Of a stretch of 64,000 nucleotides of DNA, positions 16,257-25,606 are shown in pieces. Position 1 is the first letter of the stretch; every line of letters starts with the position of its first letter. Below the pieces are notes generated by a model. The model ran no database searches. It saw only the letters and a list, made by a program, of their open reading frames with translations, and had not been told where the DNA came from. This stretch comes from an uncultured Pelagibacteraceae bacterium (GTDB lineage: Bacteria; Pseudomonadota; Alphaproteobacteria; Pelagibacterales; Pelagibacteraceae). The stretch lies in assembly GCA_902554135.1 (NCBI GenBank), contig CACDNJ010000001.1, positions 1 to 64,000 on the forward strand, written 5' to 3'. The position numbers and the translations under genes were made by a program.

Positions 16257-18239
16257 TTACTTTTTAACCTTTGTTTTTGTTATCTTAACGATTTCATCGC
16301 TAGTTAGATTGAATAATTTATAAATGTCTTTATATGGAGCACTTTTTCCAAATGTAGATAATCCAAGTGTAGCACCATCTTTGCCAACCACACTTTTCCA
16401 GCCTGATTGACTTGAGGCTTCAATTGAGATTTTAAAAGTATTTTCACCAAGAACTTCCTCTTTGTAGCTCTGATTTTGTTTATCAAACAGATCATAACAA
16501 GGAACAGAAATGACCTTGGAATTTATGTTTGAGTCTTTAAGTTTTTCTTGTGCCTCTAAAGCAATTTCGACCTCAGATCCTGAAGCAATTAGTGATACAT
16601 CAACATTGTCTGAAGTTTTTTTCAAAATATACGCGCCTTTAGAACACATGTTCCCACCAGACTTATGTTCACTAACGTAAGGTAGCTTTTGTCTAGACAA
16701 AGCTATTGCACTCGGGTTGTTTTTACTTTTCAAAGCTATTTCCCAGCATTCAATAGTCTCGTTAATATCGGCAGGTCTAAAGACATTTAAATTTGGTATT
16801 GCTCTCAAACTTTCTAAATGTTCTATAGGTTGATGGGTTGGACCATCTTCTCCTAAACCAATAGAGTCATGAGAAAAAATATAAATAACTCTTAATTTCA
16901 TAAGAGCTGACAATCTTAACGAAGGCTTTAAATAATCAGAAAAAATAAGAAAAGTTCCACCAAATGGAATCAGTCCACCGTATAGAGCTATCCCGTTCAT
17001 AGCTGCTCCCATGGCATGCTCCCTAACGCCATAATGAATATAATTTCCCAAAAATTTTTTTGAAGTGATAACCTTTGAGTTTTCAGTTTTGGTGTTATTT
17101 GATCCACTAAGATCTGCGGATCCACCAATTAATTCTGGTAAAATATTTGAAATGCTGTTTATAACAGAGGAAGAACATTGTCTTGTTGCCATTTTTGGTT
17201 TTGTTTGAAAAAATTTTAATTTCTCATCCCCCAACATTTTGTCTAGATTTATAGGCAATTCTCCTCTGAGCAATCTTTCAAATTCTTCCTTAATTTTATT
17301 GTCCTTTTTGCTCAAAATATCATTCCATTTTTTTTCAAGTTCTTCTCCTTTTTCACCTATTTCTCTCCAAGACATCATTATTTTTTCAGGAATTTCAAAA
17401 GGAGTATATTTCCATCCAAGTTTTTTTCTTACCAATTTTATTTCGTCATCTCCCAGAGGCGCTCCATGAGATGATGCTTTTCCAGACTTATTTGGCGAGC
17501 CGAATCCTATAATAGTTTTACAAGAAATTATTGATGGTTTTTTTGATTTATTAGCTCTTTTAATTGCATTGGAAATTTGTTTAAAATTATGACCATTAAT
17601 TTCTTGAAAAGACCACCCATAACCTTCAAATCTTTTTTTATAGTTATCAGAAACACTTAAAGATGTTGGTCCATCTATTGAAATTTTATTGTTATCAAAA
17701 AAAACAATTAAATTTTTTAAATTTAGATGGCCAGCTAGACTCATTGCTTCATGGCTAATTCCTTCCATTAGGTCACCGTCACTAGCAATTACATAAGTTT
17801 TGTTATTTATTATGTCTGCACCAAATTTTTTTTGAAGTATCTCCTGGGCAATTGCCATTCCAACTGAATTACCCAGACCCTGACCCAAAGGTCCAGTAGT
17901 TGTTTCAATGCCAGAGTTTTCCTCATATTCTGGGTGGCCGGCACAAACTGAATCTAATTGTCTAAAATTTTTTATATCTTCAATTTTTATTTTTTTATAA
18001 CCCGTTAGATAAAGCAGTGAATACAAAAGCATCGAACCATGTCCTGCAGATAAAATAAATCTGTCTCTATTAATCCAGTTGGGATTTTTTGGATTAAACC
18101 GCAGGTAGTATTTAAATAGGACCGTTGCGACATCTGCCATACCCATAGGCATGCCAGGATGTCCAGAGTTTGCTTTCTGCACAGCATCAATTGATAAAAA
18201 CCTTATAGCGTTTGATAAATCTTTTAATTTTGGGTCCAC
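16257..18239 (-). CDS. tkt: Transketolase
   Basis: A 660-residue thiamine-diphosphate enzyme. 'NSGHPGMPMGMADV' and 'LSAGHGSMLLYSLLYL' are the N-terminal motifs, 'ASDGDLMEGISHEA' is the TPP/Mg site, 'GVREHAMGAAMNGIAL' has the catalytic glutamate, and 'HDSIGLGEDGPTHQPIE' is a late substrate motif. It interconverts pentose, tetrose and triose phosphates. The start is GTG at 18239; no ATG fits the family N-terminus. The 66 bases between it and the divergent DUF4164 gene must hold promoters for both directions. It heads the long minus-strand run. Confidence 0.96.
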   Translation of the reverse strand: MDPKLKDLSNAIRFLSIDAVQKANSGHPGMPMGMADVATVLFKYYLRFNPKNPNWINRDRFILSAGHGSMLLYSLLYLTGYKKIKIEDIKNFRQLDSVCAGHPEYEENSGIETTTGPLGQGLGNSVGMAIAQEILQKKFGADIINNKTYVIASDGDLMEGISHEAMSLAGHLNLKNLIVFFDNNKISIDGPTSLSVSDNYKKRFEGYGWSFQEINGHNFKQISNAIKRANKSKKPSIISCKTIIGFGSPNKSGKASSHGAPLGDDEIKLVRKKLGWKYTPFEIPEKIMMSWREIGEKGEELEKKWNDILSKKDNKIKEEFERLLRGELPINLDKMLGDEKLKFFQTKPKMATRQCSSSVINSISNILPELIGGSADLSGSNNTKTENSKVITSKKFLGNYIHYGVREHAMGAAMNGIALYGGLIPFGGTFLIFSDYLKPSLRLSALMKLRVIYIFSHDSIGLGEDGPTHQPIEHLESLRAIPNLNVFRPADINETIECWEIALKSKNNPSAIALSRQKLPYVSEHKSGGNMCSKGAYILKKTSDNVDVSLIASGSEVEIALEAQEKLKDSNINSKVISVPCYDLFDKQNQSYKEEVLGENTFKISIEASSQSGWKSVVGKDGATLGLSTFGKSAPYKDIYKLFNLTSDEIVKITKTKVKK

Positions 18240-18305
18240 TTATAAAATACCTATATAGACTTCAATTAGCGATATCAATATTATGATATAAAAAAAAGAA
18301 GTTAG

Positions 18306-18629
18306 ATGGAAAATTTATACATTAAAGAAAAAAGACTTGAAACCGCTTTACAAAAATTAAAAAGCCTAAGCGGTTCGTATTCTGGTGGACAAAATGAAAT
18401 TAACGATCTTTATGTGGAAAAAAATCAATTACAAAGCGAAAAAACTGAAATTGAAAGAAAGTATAAACAGCTTCTTACTGAGTATAATAATTTAAAAAAA
18501 AGACTAGATCAAATGCAGGCAGAAAACTCAAAAAAACAAAAATTACAAGATCAATTTAACCAAGATATAGACGAACTAGGAAGAGAGACAGATTCTTTAG
18601 TAGAGGAGATTGAAAAGTGGCAAACGTAA
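18306..18629 (+). CDS. DUF4164-like coiled-coil protein
   Basis: A 107-residue protein that is almost wholly coiled coil (residues ~30-105), with heptad-like stretches such as 'LQSEKTEIERKYKQLLTEYNNLKKRLDQM'. No catalytic motif is seen. Its position just upstream of zapA, with a 13-base overlap, is that of the DUF4164 protein in many alphaproteobacteria, so a role in division next to ZapA and the Z-ring is a reasonable inference. The family name is assigned from context and coiled-coil pattern more than from a diagnostic motif. Confidence 0.7.
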   Translation: MENLYIKEKRLETALQKLKSLSGSYSGGQNEINDLYVEKNQLQSEKTEIERKYKQLLTEYNNLKKRLDQMQAENSKKQKLQDQFNQDIDELGRETDSLVEEIEKWQT

Positions 18630-19063
18630 ATATAAAATTTAATAACAAAGATTATTTACTGTCATGTGATGATGGACAGGAAGAAGATTTAAAGAGTTTA
18701 ACTAAGTTTTTAGACAAGAAATATTCACACTTAAGAGAAAAACTTGGCAATATTGGAGAAAACAAACTTTTATTGATTACCTCAATACAGGTTATAGACG
18801 AGTACTTTGATTTAAAAAAAAGAGTTTTATCCCAAAAAGAAAATTTTGAAAATCTTTCTAAAAAATTTAAAGAGATGAAATCTTTGGCCATTGATTACAA
18901 AGAAGGAAAGGATAAAGAAATATTAAGTTTAAATTCTGAACTAGATAAGTTTAGGAAAATGGTAGAAGAAAGTCAGAGCATTTATGAAAAAATGCTAGAA
19001 AAAACCACCCAATCTTTAGAGGATATAATAAAAAATACTGAGGATAGAACAAAAGTTCAGTAA
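18617..19063 (+). CDS. zapA: Cell division protein ZapA
   Basis: A 148-residue protein whose first ~100 residues fit ZapA: 'VNIKFNNKDYLLSCDDGQEEDLKSLTKFLDKKYSHLREKLGNIGENKLLLITSIQVIDEYFDLKKR'. This is the globular head, and the rest is a coiled-coil tail. ZapA cross-links FtsZ filaments at midcell. The start is GTG at 18617 within the upstream gene, with GAGGAG about 8 bases before it. The next gene (fau) begins at the base after the stop. The 6S RNA often found between zapA and fau is therefore absent here. Confidence 0.85.
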   Translation: MANVNIKFNNKDYLLSCDDGQEEDLKSLTKFLDKKYSHLREKLGNIGENKLLLITSIQVIDEYFDLKKRVLSQKENFENLSKKFKEMKSLAIDYKEGKDKEILSLNSELDKFRKMVEESQSIYEKMLEKTTQSLEDIIKNTEDRTKVQ

Positions 19064-19597
19064 ATGTCTTCCAAAGAAACACTCAGAAGAAAATATTCTT
19101 TAATAAGAAAACATAGATACTTTGAAGTGCAAGAAAGATTTTTTGCTCCTCTAATTAAAGTAATTAAAAAAAAAAATATAAAGAATATTGCTATATATTA
19201 CCCTTCAAACCATGAAGTTAGCACGATAAAATTATTTAAGGTTTTAAATAATAGCAAGGGTTTTTCAACATTGCTTCCCTCACTTTCAAATGGAACTATG
19301 AAATTTGTTAAATGGAATCTTTTTGATCCTTTAAAAGTAAATAATTTTGGGTTTTTGGATCCCGTATCCAGAACAGTCATTCATCGTCCAGATTTAATTA
19401 TTGTTCCTTTACTAGCATACGATAAGTTTAAAAATAGACTGGGATATGGAAAAGGTTATTATGATAAGTTCTTGAGAAAAAATAAAAATATTCTAACAAT
19501 AGGTCTTGCATTTTCTTTTCAAAAGTTTAATAAAATCAAAGCATCCAAATTTGATGTAAAACTTAATTATATTTTAACAGAGAAAGGTATTTTTTAA
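19064..19597 (+). CDS. fau: 5-formyltetrahydrofolate cyclo-ligase
   Basis: A 177-residue protein of the YgfA/MTHFS family. The basic N-terminus 'KETLRRKYSLIRKHR' is followed by 'IAIYYPSNHEVST' and by the C-terminal signature 'DLIIVPLLAYDKFKNRLGYGKGYYDKFL', which holds the G-x-G-x-G-x-Y-D ATP loop. It converts 5-formyl-THF to 5,10-methenyl-THF with ATP, feeding the one-carbon pool. It starts directly after zapA, the usual alphaproteobacterial and gammaproteobacterial neighbourhood. Confidence 0.93.
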   Translation: MSSKETLRRKYSLIRKHRYFEVQERFFAPLIKVIKKKNIKNIAIYYPSNHEVSTIKLFKVLNNSKGFSTLLPSLSNGTMKFVKWNLFDPLKVNNFGFLDPVSRTVIHRPDLIIVPLLAYDKFKNRLGYGKGYYDKFLRKNKNILTIGLAFSFQKFNKIKASKFDVKLNYILTEKGIF

Positions 19598-19603
19598 TTT
19601 ACA

Positions 19604-20416
19604 ATGAATATTCTTGTTTTAGGGGATGTTATTGGTCCGTCTGGAGTAAAGGCTGTAAAGGAAAAATTACCCAAAATAATAAAAGAAAAGAAAGTAGATT
19701 TTGTAATTATAAATGGAGAAAATGCTGCCGATAGCGGGGTAGGAATCAGCAAACAAAATTTAGAAGATTTTTTTAATGCTGGAACAGATGTCATTACCTC
19801 TGGAAACCATATTTGGGATCAAAAAGAAACAATGGAATTTATAAAAGACGAAAAAAGATTGTTGAGACCCTACAATCTAATCGAGGGATCACCTGGAGAA
19901 GGACTGGGAATTTTTCAGATCAAGAATAAAAAATTCAAAATTGCAGTTATTAATCTTATGGGTAATATTTTTATGAAAAAATGTGAAGATGTTTTTCAAG
20001 CAGCAAAAAAGTTTATAGATAGTGTTAAACTAAAAAAAGATGCTGACTTTATAGTTGTTGACATGCATGGTGAAATTACGAGTGAAAAAATGGCAATGGG
20101 ATATTTGTTTGATGGAAAAGTCACAATGGTTGTTGGGACACATACTCACGTTCCAACGTCCGACCATAGGATTATGGAGAAAGGTACCGCATATCAAACA
20201 GATATTGGTATGTGCGGAGACTATAACTCAGTCATTGGAATGAATAGGGATAATTCGTTAAAAAAATTTTTAAAAGATTCTTCAGCAAAACGACACTTTC
20301 CTGCTTTAGGAGAAGCTACAATTTCTGGATTGTTAGTTACAGCCGATGAAGAAACTGGTTTAGCCAAAAAAGTTCAACCGATTATTTTAGGTGGAGCTTT
20401 ACAAAAAAGAGCATAA
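19604..20416 (+). CDS. ymdB: YmdB-family metallophosphoesterase
   Basis: A 270-residue protein of the TIGR00282/YmdB family. 'ILVLGDVIGPSG' gives the first metal-binding aspartate, 'INGENAADSGVGI' the G-E-N motif, 'SGNHIWDQKE' the G-N-H motif, 'VVDMHGEITSEKMAMG' and 'VVGTHTHVPTSDHRI' the last histidine ligands. The Bacillus enzyme is a 2',3'-cyclic nucleotide phosphodiesterase. It lies 6 bases after fau and 3 bases before yebC, as in many alphaproteobacteria. The cellular substrate here is not known. Confidence 0.9.
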   Translation: MNILVLGDVIGPSGVKAVKEKLPKIIKEKKVDFVIINGENAADSGVGISKQNLEDFFNAGTDVITSGNHIWDQKETMEFIKDEKRLLRPYNLIEGSPGEGLGIFQIKNKKFKIAVINLMGNIFMKKCEDVFQAAKKFIDSVKLKKDADFIVVDMHGEITSEKMAMGYLFDGKVTMVVGTHTHVPTSDHRIMEKGTAYQTDIGMCGDYNSVIGMNRDNSLKKFLKDSSAKRHFPALGEATISGLLVTADEETGLAKKVQPIILGGALQKRA

Positions 20417-20419
20417 TAA

Positions 20420-21139
20420 ATGGCCGGCCATTCACATTGGGCAGGAATTAAACACAAAAAAGGAAGGCAAGATAAATTAAGGTCAAAAATTTTTTCAAAA
20501 ATTTCTAGAGAAATTACTGTAGCCGCAAAACTTGGTTCAAAAGATCCGGGAACAAATCATAGATTAAGAGCAGCCATCGAATCTGCAAAAGAAGCCAATA
20601 TGCCTAAAGACAATATCAATAGAGCTATTAGTAGATCTGAGGTAGATAAAGATCAAAATTTTGAAAATTTAAGATACGAAGGATTTGGTCCTAACAATGT
20701 TGCTCTTATTATAGAAACTTTAACTGAAAACAAGAATAGAACAGCAGGAAGCATAAGAACAATTTTGCAAAAACACGGTGGAAATTTAGGTAGCTCTGGA
20801 TCGACAGCACACTTTTTTTCTAATTGCGGTGTAATTCAGGTGCTCAAAAAAGATATATCTGATGAAAAAATTTTAGAACTAGCCATAGATGCAGGATCAA
20901 AAGATTGTACAAGTCACAGAGATTTTCATGAAATAATTACAAATAAGGATGATTTTTATAAAGTAAAAACCAAGATAGAACAGTCTGTAAAAAACCTTGC
21001 TTATTCAGGTATAGAGTGGAGAGCACATAGCTTTGTTGATATATCCAAAGAAGAATCAAAAGAAATAGAAAATATGCTTGAATTATTCCAAGAAGACGAT
21101 GATATTCAAAATGTTTTTCATAATTGTAAATTTTTGTAA
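20420..21139 (+). CDS. yebC: YebC/PmpR (TACO1) family protein
   Basis: A 239-residue member of the YebC family. The N-terminus 'MAGHSHWAGIKHKKGRQDKLRSKIFSKISREI' is diagnostic, followed by 'LRAAIESAKEANMPKDNINRAI' and 'GSSGSTAHFFSNCGVI'. The family was annotated as transcriptional regulators, and newer work links some members to translation of proline-rich stretches. In other bacteria yebC precedes ruvC, ruvA and ruvB; here a RuvC-like gene follows after 10 bases, but ruvA and ruvB do not. Confidence 0.95.
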   Translation: MAGHSHWAGIKHKKGRQDKLRSKIFSKISREITVAAKLGSKDPGTNHRLRAAIESAKEANMPKDNINRAISRSEVDKDQNFENLRYEGFGPNNVALIIETLTENKNRTAGSIRTILQKHGGNLGSSGSTAHFFSNCGVIQVLKKDISDEKILELAIDAGSKDCTSHRDFHEIITNKDDFYKVKTKIEQSVKNLAYSGIEWRAHSFVDISKEESKEIENMLELFQEDDDIQNVFHNCKFL

Positions 21140-21149
21140 ATAATTTTAA

Positions 21150-21641
21150 ATGAGAATAATCGGAATAGATCCTGGACTAAGCGGTGGTATCGCAATATTG
21201 GATGATCTAAAAATTTTTGATGTATTTGATATGCCAATTATGTCTGAGGGGAAAAAAAATAAAAACCAATTAAATAGCGCACAACTAGTTAATATAATAA
21301 AGAAACACATTTTACCAAACGGCGAAACTTTTGTGATAGTTGAGCAGGTGAGCGCAATGCCTGGCCAAGGAGTCACCAGCATGTTTAATTTTGGACAAAC
21401 GTTTGGATCAATCAAAGGTATATGTGCCGCTCTAGGTTTACCAATTTTTTACGTTAGACCCGCTAAATGGAAAAAACATTTTGAGCTTATTAACTCTTCA
21501 AAAGATGCCAGTAGAACAAAAGTGATAGAGATGTATCCTTCAATATCAGCAAGATTAACAAAGAAAAAAGACGTTAATAAAGCAGATGCTATTTTGATTG
21601 CAAGATACTTTAGAGATTGCCGTTCTCAGTTCGATAATTAA
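21150..21641 (+). CDS. RuvC-like (phage-type) resolvase/nuclease
   Basis: A 163-residue RNase H-fold protein. 'IIGIDPGLSGGIAIL' (Asp6), 'FVIVEQVSAMPGQGVTSMFNFGQTFG' (acidic Glu) and 'NKADAILIARYF' (C-terminal Asp) fit the RuvC catalytic pattern. However, the middle block E-Q-V-x-A-M-P-G-Q-G-V and 'FYVRPAKWKKHF' are those of the RuvC-like proteins common in phages, not of cellular RuvC, which has G-I-D-P-G-x-x-x-T-G-W/Y. It occupies the ruvC position between yebC and tolQ. It is likely to cut branched DNA, possibly standing in for RuvC. ruvA and ruvB, which normally follow, are absent from the window. Confidence 0.75.
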   Translation: MRIIGIDPGLSGGIAILDDLKIFDVFDMPIMSEGKKNKNQLNSAQLVNIIKKHILPNGETFVIVEQVSAMPGQGVTSMFNFGQTFGSIKGICAALGLPIFYVRPAKWKKHFELINSSKDASRTKVIEMYPSISARLTKKKDVNKADAILIARYFRDCRSQFDN

Positions 21642-21701
21642 ACCCTCTCATTAGAGTTTTGGTGCCAAATTGATGACACATTCTATACGTAATTAACCTT
21701 A

Positions 21702-22382
21702 ATGGAACAAGAAATTGCAACACAAGCTGTTGGACTGGGCGGAGCAACAGATTTTTCACTTTGGAAACTTTTTATAAGAGCTGACTTTGTAGTTAAAACT
21801 GTAATTTTAATTCTTATCGCAAGCTCAATTTTTTCATGGGCATTAATTTTTGATAAAGTAAGATTATTTAGAAGAATAGATCAATCTACAAAATCCTTCG
21901 AAGATAAATTCTGGAAACAAAAATCTGCAGAAACTTTTTACAAAAATTTACCAAATAAATCAGATGATCCGTTAACTATAATTTTCAAATCAGCAATGGG
22001 AGAAGTAATTAAAACTAGATCAAAATCTTCAGTTGTTCAAAGCGCTCGTGTTGAAAGAATGCTTGAAGTGTCGATTGATAATCAATTAAAAAACGTAGAA
22101 AAGAATTTTACTTACCTTGCTACCATAGGATCTACAGCTCCTTTCATTGGACTGTTTGGGACAGTTTGGGGGATTATGAATTCATTTCAATCTATAGCAA
22201 TTTCTAGAAATACAAGTTTAGCTATTGTTGCACCAGGTATTGCCGAAGCATTATTTGCAACAGCACTTGGTTTATTAGCCGCTATACCAGCTGTAATTGC
22301 TTACAATAAGTTTAACAGCGATTCACAAAGATATTTTGCAAGAGTTGACAATTTTTCTAAAAGATTTTTATCAATAATTTAA
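21702..22382 (+). CDS. tolQ: Tol-Pal system protein TolQ
   Basis: A 226-residue inner-membrane protein of the MotA/TolQ/ExbB family with three hydrophobic segments (~25-47, ~135-160, ~170-195). The signature 'LATIGSTAPFIGLFGTVWGIMNSFQSI' and 'IAEALFATALGLLAAIPAVIAYN' are the channel-lining helices. With TolR it harvests the proton gradient to energise TolA, which helps draw in the outer membrane during division. It heads the operon tolQRAB-pal-cpoB. The usual ybgC is missing upstream, and a 60-base gap separates it from the RuvC-like gene. Confidence 0.96.
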   Translation: MEQEIATQAVGLGGATDFSLWKLFIRADFVVKTVILILIASSIFSWALIFDKVRLFRRIDQSTKSFEDKFWKQKSAETFYKNLPNKSDDPLTIIFKSAMGEVIKTRSKSSVVQSARVERMLEVSIDNQLKNVEKNFTYLATIGSTAPFIGLFGTVWGIMNSFQSIAISRNTSLAIVAPGIAEALFATALGLLAAIPAVIAYNKFNSDSQRYFARVDNFSKRFLSII

Positions 22383-22389
22383 TTTATAT

Positions 22390-22803
22390 ATGGCTTTCAT
22401 AATGAACCGCTCAAAAAAAGAACCCATGAGCGAAATAAACGTTACTCCTTTCGTTGATGTTATGCTTGTTCTTTTAATAATATTTATGGTTACAGCGCCC
22501 TTGCTAACAGTTGGTGTTCAGGTTGATCTACCAGAATCGGCAGCAGACTCTTTACCGGATGATCAAGAACCACTAACAATATCAATTAATTCAAAAGGAG
22601 AGTTATTCATCCAAGAACATAAGGTCACTTTTGAAAAAGTAGTTCCCAAGCTATTAGCAATATCTAAAAATAGAACGGATACTAGAATTTATGTAAGAGG
22701 GGACAAAACTATAAACTACGGAAGAGTTTTAGAAGTTATGGGCAGGTTGTCTGGAGCAGGTTTTTCAAAGGTTGCACTAATATCAGAACCTTATAAAAAT
22801 TAA
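22390..22803 (+). CDS. tolR: Tol-Pal system protein TolR
   Basis: A 137-residue protein. After a short cytoplasmic start, 'SEINVTPFVDVMLVLLIIFMVTAPLLTVGV' is the single transmembrane helix with the conserved channel aspartate in F-V-D-V. The periplasmic domain shows 'ISINSKGELFI' and 'YVRGDKTINYGRVLEVMGRLSGAGFSKVALIS', the standard TolR/ExbD ends. It partners TolQ, 7 bases upstream, and precedes the tolA-like gene by 6 bases. An inner ATG at codon 5 is an alternative start. Confidence 0.95.
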   Translation: MAFIMNRSKKEPMSEINVTPFVDVMLVLLIIFMVTAPLLTVGVQVDLPESAADSLPDDQEPLTISINSKGELFIQEHKVTFEKVVPKLLAISKNRTDTRIYVRGDKTINYGRVLEVMGRLSGAGFSKVALISEPYKN

Positions 22804-22809
22804 AACTTT

Positions 22810-23616
22810 ATGAGCAGAGGTTTACTATTTTCATTTTTGTTTCATACGCTTGTTATATACCTTACGATGCTAACACTACCTTTTATGATGAGAGAACCAA
22901 TAGATCTGCCTCCTATAGTTTCTGTGGAACTTATTGAAATTAAAGATATAACCAGCATACCTTTTGCTCCAAAAGCCAGAAAAATAATTGAAAAAGTTAA
23001 AGAGGAGAAAAAAAGGGTTGTTTCTGAGCAGGCCCCTCCAGCATCAAAGGCAAAGGAAAAACCTGATAGAATTCCAATGCCAGAAGATAAGGAAGAAATA
23101 AAGGAGTTAATAAAGAAAAAACAAAATCCTGAAGAAATTAAACCCAAAATTAGACAAGCCTCAGAATTTGAAAAAGAAGAATTATTTGATACTAACGAAA
23201 TTGCAGCTTTAATTGATAAAGCGAAAGAAGAGCAAGCCGAAACACAAAGAAAAAAGGATGAGTTAACCCAAAGCAGCGTTAAAAATTCTTTTGCTCAGGG
23301 ATTGTCTTTATCAGAAGAAGATGCTTTGAGAGCACAAATTTTTGGTTGTTGGAGCGTACCTTTAGGCCTACCTTATGATAAAGATTTACTTGTGAGAATT
23401 AAACTTCAACTAAAACCTGATGGAAGAATACTCAAATCTGAAATTTTAGATCATGCGAGGATGAATACACCTGGTCAAAGTTTTTATAAAATTTTAGCCG
23501 AAAGTGCTTTAAGAGCGGTTAGGATTTGTCAGCCACTAAAAGTTCCACCAACAGGATACGAAAGATGGAAAGAACTACAACTAAATTTTGATCCAACAGA
23601 AATGTTAAAAGGCTAG
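22810..23616 (+). CDS. tolA: TolA-like protein with C-terminal TonB-type domain
   Basis: A 268-residue protein. Residues ~4-24 are an N-terminal membrane helix, residues ~50-165 are charged, Glu/Lys-rich and likely extended or coiled coil, and residues ~180-265 form a TonB_C-like domain ('[31 protein letters not shown]', ending with a conserved '[10 protein letters not shown]' block). It should span the periplasm from TolQR to Pal/TolB. Position and architecture are diagnostic, since TolA sequence itself is poorly conserved. Confidence 0.88.
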   Translation: MSRGLLFSFLFHTLVIYLTMLTLPFMMREPIDLPPIVSVELIEIKDITSIPFAPKARKIIEKVKEEKKRVVSEQAPPASKAKEKPDRIPMPEDKEEIKELIKKKQNPEEIKPKIRQASEFEKEELFDTNEIAALIDKAKEEQAETQRKKDELTQSSVKNSFAQGLSLSEEDALRAQIFGCWSVPLGLPYDKDLLVRIKLQLKPDGRILKSEILDHARMNTPGQSFYKILAESALRAVRICQPLKVPPTGYERWKELQLNFDPTEMLKG

Positions 23617-23620
23617 ATCT

Positions 23621-24958
23621 ATGAAAAAAATACTTCTTATTCTCACTTTATTTTTGTTTAGCTATAAAAATGCATATGCATTAATTACCGTGGATATTAC
23701 TAGAGGAAATCTAGATCCTTTACCGATTGCAGTTTCACCCCTTCATGTTGATCCTAAATCAGAAAAAATTTCTGATTTTGAAACAAAAAAATTGGGGGCT
23801 GAAATTTCAAAAATAGTTGAAAAAAACTTTAAATCAACAGGTTTATTTAATCCTTTAAAAAAAGATGCGTTTGTTCAAAAACCAGATATAGCCCATTTAA
23901 AACCAAGATTCGAAGATTGGAGACTAATTAAAGCACAAGCTTTGGTTACAGGAAAAATTTTAATTAAAGACAAAAAATTAAAAGTTGAGTTTAGATTATG
24001 GGATTTAACAGCAGCAAAAGAGATGGTTGCATTATCATTTACAACAACACCAAATAATTGGAGAAGAGTTGCACATATAATTTCTGATAAAATTTATGAG
24101 CGATTAACTGGAGAATCAGGATATTTTGACACTAGAATAGCATATGTTTCAGAAACAGGCCCAAAAAATCAACGTATCAAGAAATTAGCAATAATGGACC
24201 AAGATGGTTTTAATACTAAATATTTAACACTTGGTAACGAACTTGTTTTAACACCAAGGTTTAATCCAACCAACCAACTTGTTACCTATCTGTCATATTT
24301 TAAAAATATGCCAAGAGTTTATTTGTTAGATATTGAAACCGGCATACAGGAAGTGGTTGGGGCTTTTCCAGGTATGACATTCGCACCGAGATTTTCTCCT
24401 GATGGAAAAAAGATAATTATGAGTTTTGCTAAAGATGGTAATTCAGATATTTATTCTATGGATTTAGAAAATAGAGTTGTAGAACAAATAACAAAACACC
24501 CTTCAATTGATACTTCACCTTCCTATTCTCCAGACGGTAAATATATTACTTTTAATTCTGACAGAAGCGGGCTTCAACAAATATATGTTATGAGAAGTGA
24601 TGGTACACAGGTAAAAAGAATTACACATGGTGCCGGACTTTATGGAACTCCAGTATGGTCACCACGAGGAGATTTAATTGCTTTTACCAAAGTTCGAAAA
24701 GGTAGATTTTATATTGGAGTTATGAGATCAGATGGAAGTGGAGAAAGATTACTCACCGAAAATTTCTATCAAGAAGCACCCTCATGGTCTCCTAATGGAA
24801 GAGTTTTAATATTTTATAGGGAGACAAAGTCGGATAGCAAGGGAAAGGGCTTCTCAGCGAAATTGTGGTCGATCGACATAACGGGTTATAATGAAAGACG
24901 GCTTAAAACAGAGACAGATGCCTCGGACCCATCTTGGTCCTCATTGCTATCAAAGTGA
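23621..24958 (+). CDS. tolB: Tol-Pal system periplasmic protein TolB
   Basis: A 445-residue protein with a signal peptide ([20 protein letters not shown]). It then has the N-terminal TolB domain ('IAVSPL', 'VTGKIL') and a six-bladed beta-propeller. The repeats carry '[12 protein letters not shown]', '[23 protein letters not shown]' and '[11 protein letters not shown]', the WD40-like PD40 motif. It shuttles between TolA and Pal. It follows tolA by 4 bases; pal follows after 84 bases, so a separate promoter for pal is possible. Confidence 0.97.
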   Translation: MKKILLILTLFLFSYKNAYALITVDITRGNLDPLPIAVSPLHVDPKSEKISDFETKKLGAEISKIVEKNFKSTGLFNPLKKDAFVQKPDIAHLKPRFEDWRLIKAQALVTGKILIKDKKLKVEFRLWDLTAAKEMVALSFTTTPNNWRRVAHIISDKIYERLTGESGYFDTRIAYVSETGPKNQRIKKLAIMDQDGFNTKYLTLGNELVLTPRFNPTNQLVTYLSYFKNMPRVYLLDIETGIQEVVGAFPGMTFAPRFSPDGKKIIMSFAKDGNSDIYSMDLENRVVEQITKHPSIDTSPSYSPDGKYITFNSDRSGLQQIYVMRSDGTQVKRITHGAGLYGTPVWSPRGDLIAFTKVRKGRFYIGVMRSDGSGERLLTENFYQEAPSWSPNGRVLIFYRETKSDSKGKGFSAKLWSIDITGYNERRLKTETDASDPSWSSLLSK

Positions 24959-25042
24959 GTATTTTCTACTACAATTTATGCTTGCAAGATTCAGATAAAT
25001 TTGAAATATTACAACTACCTTAAATATATTTAGGAGATAATA

Positions 25043-25519
25043 ATGAAATTTAATAAAGCCATAAAGAACCTTTTTATAGTTTTATTTAGCACGCTGTTAA
25101 TCTCAGCATGTTCTACGGCTAAGAAGTCTGTAGATACAGTTGATGATGTTTACACAGGAACAGAGACAGTTAAATATTTAGCTAAAGGTGTTCCCGACAG
25201 AGTGTTTTTTGCTACAAACAAATCAAAGTTAACTACTGCTTCTAGAGATACTTTGAGAAAACAAGCAACTTGGATGAGAAAAAATAAAAATGTAACAATT
25301 ACTGTTGAAGGTCATGCCGATGAGCGAGGTACAAGAGAATATAACTTAGCTTTAGGTGAAAGAAGAGCCAATGCAGCAAAAGATTATTTGATGACATATG
25401 GAGTTTCTGGAAAAAGAATTTCAGTAATAAGTTATGGTAAAGAAAGACCGGTAAATCCGGCTAACTCACCATTAGCTTGGTCTCAAAACAGAAGAGCAGT
25501 TACTGTAAAAGCAAATTAA
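25043..25519 (+). CDS. pal: Peptidoglycan-associated lipoprotein
   Basis: A 158-residue outer-membrane lipoprotein. The lipobox is ISAC with Cys23 at the end of the signal 'MKFNKAIKNLFIVLFSTLLISAC'. The OmpA_C domain has 'TVEGHADERGTREYNLALGERRANA', ending 'NRRAVTVKAN'. It anchors the outer membrane to peptidoglycan and binds TolB/TolA. An AGGAG Shine-Dalgarno sits 5-8 bases before the ATG. A strong intrinsic terminator follows 20 bases after the stop. Confidence 0.97.
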   Translation: MKFNKAIKNLFIVLFSTLLISACSTAKKSVDTVDDVYTGTETVKYLAKGVPDRVFFATNKSKLTTASRDTLRKQATWMRKNKNVTITVEGHADERGTREYNLALGERRANAAKDYLMTYGVSGKRISVISYGKERPVNPANSPLAWSQNRRAVTVKAN

Positions 25520-25539
25520 AACGTTATTTAGTTATTATA

Positions 25540-25578
25540 AAGACCCCTGTTTTTTATAAAATCAGGGGTCTTTTTTTT
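25540..25578 (+). terminator. Rho-independent terminator after pal
   Basis: Stem AAGACCCCTG (25540-25549) pairs perfectly with CAGGGGTCTT (25563-25572) across a 13-base loop and runs into eight T's. It separates pal from cpoB, whose ATG is 29 bases further on. Reads as a strong terminator on the plus strand, so cpoB probably depends on read-through or an unmapped promoter. Confidence 0.9.
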
Positions 25579-25606
25579 GCCATTTTGTATATTTAAAAAA
25601 TATGAA

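Noticed and set aside
21645..21665. Weak hairpin CTCT/AGAG with TTTT after the RuvC-like gene
   Set aside because: Only a 4-bp stem and four T's, too weak to call a terminator.
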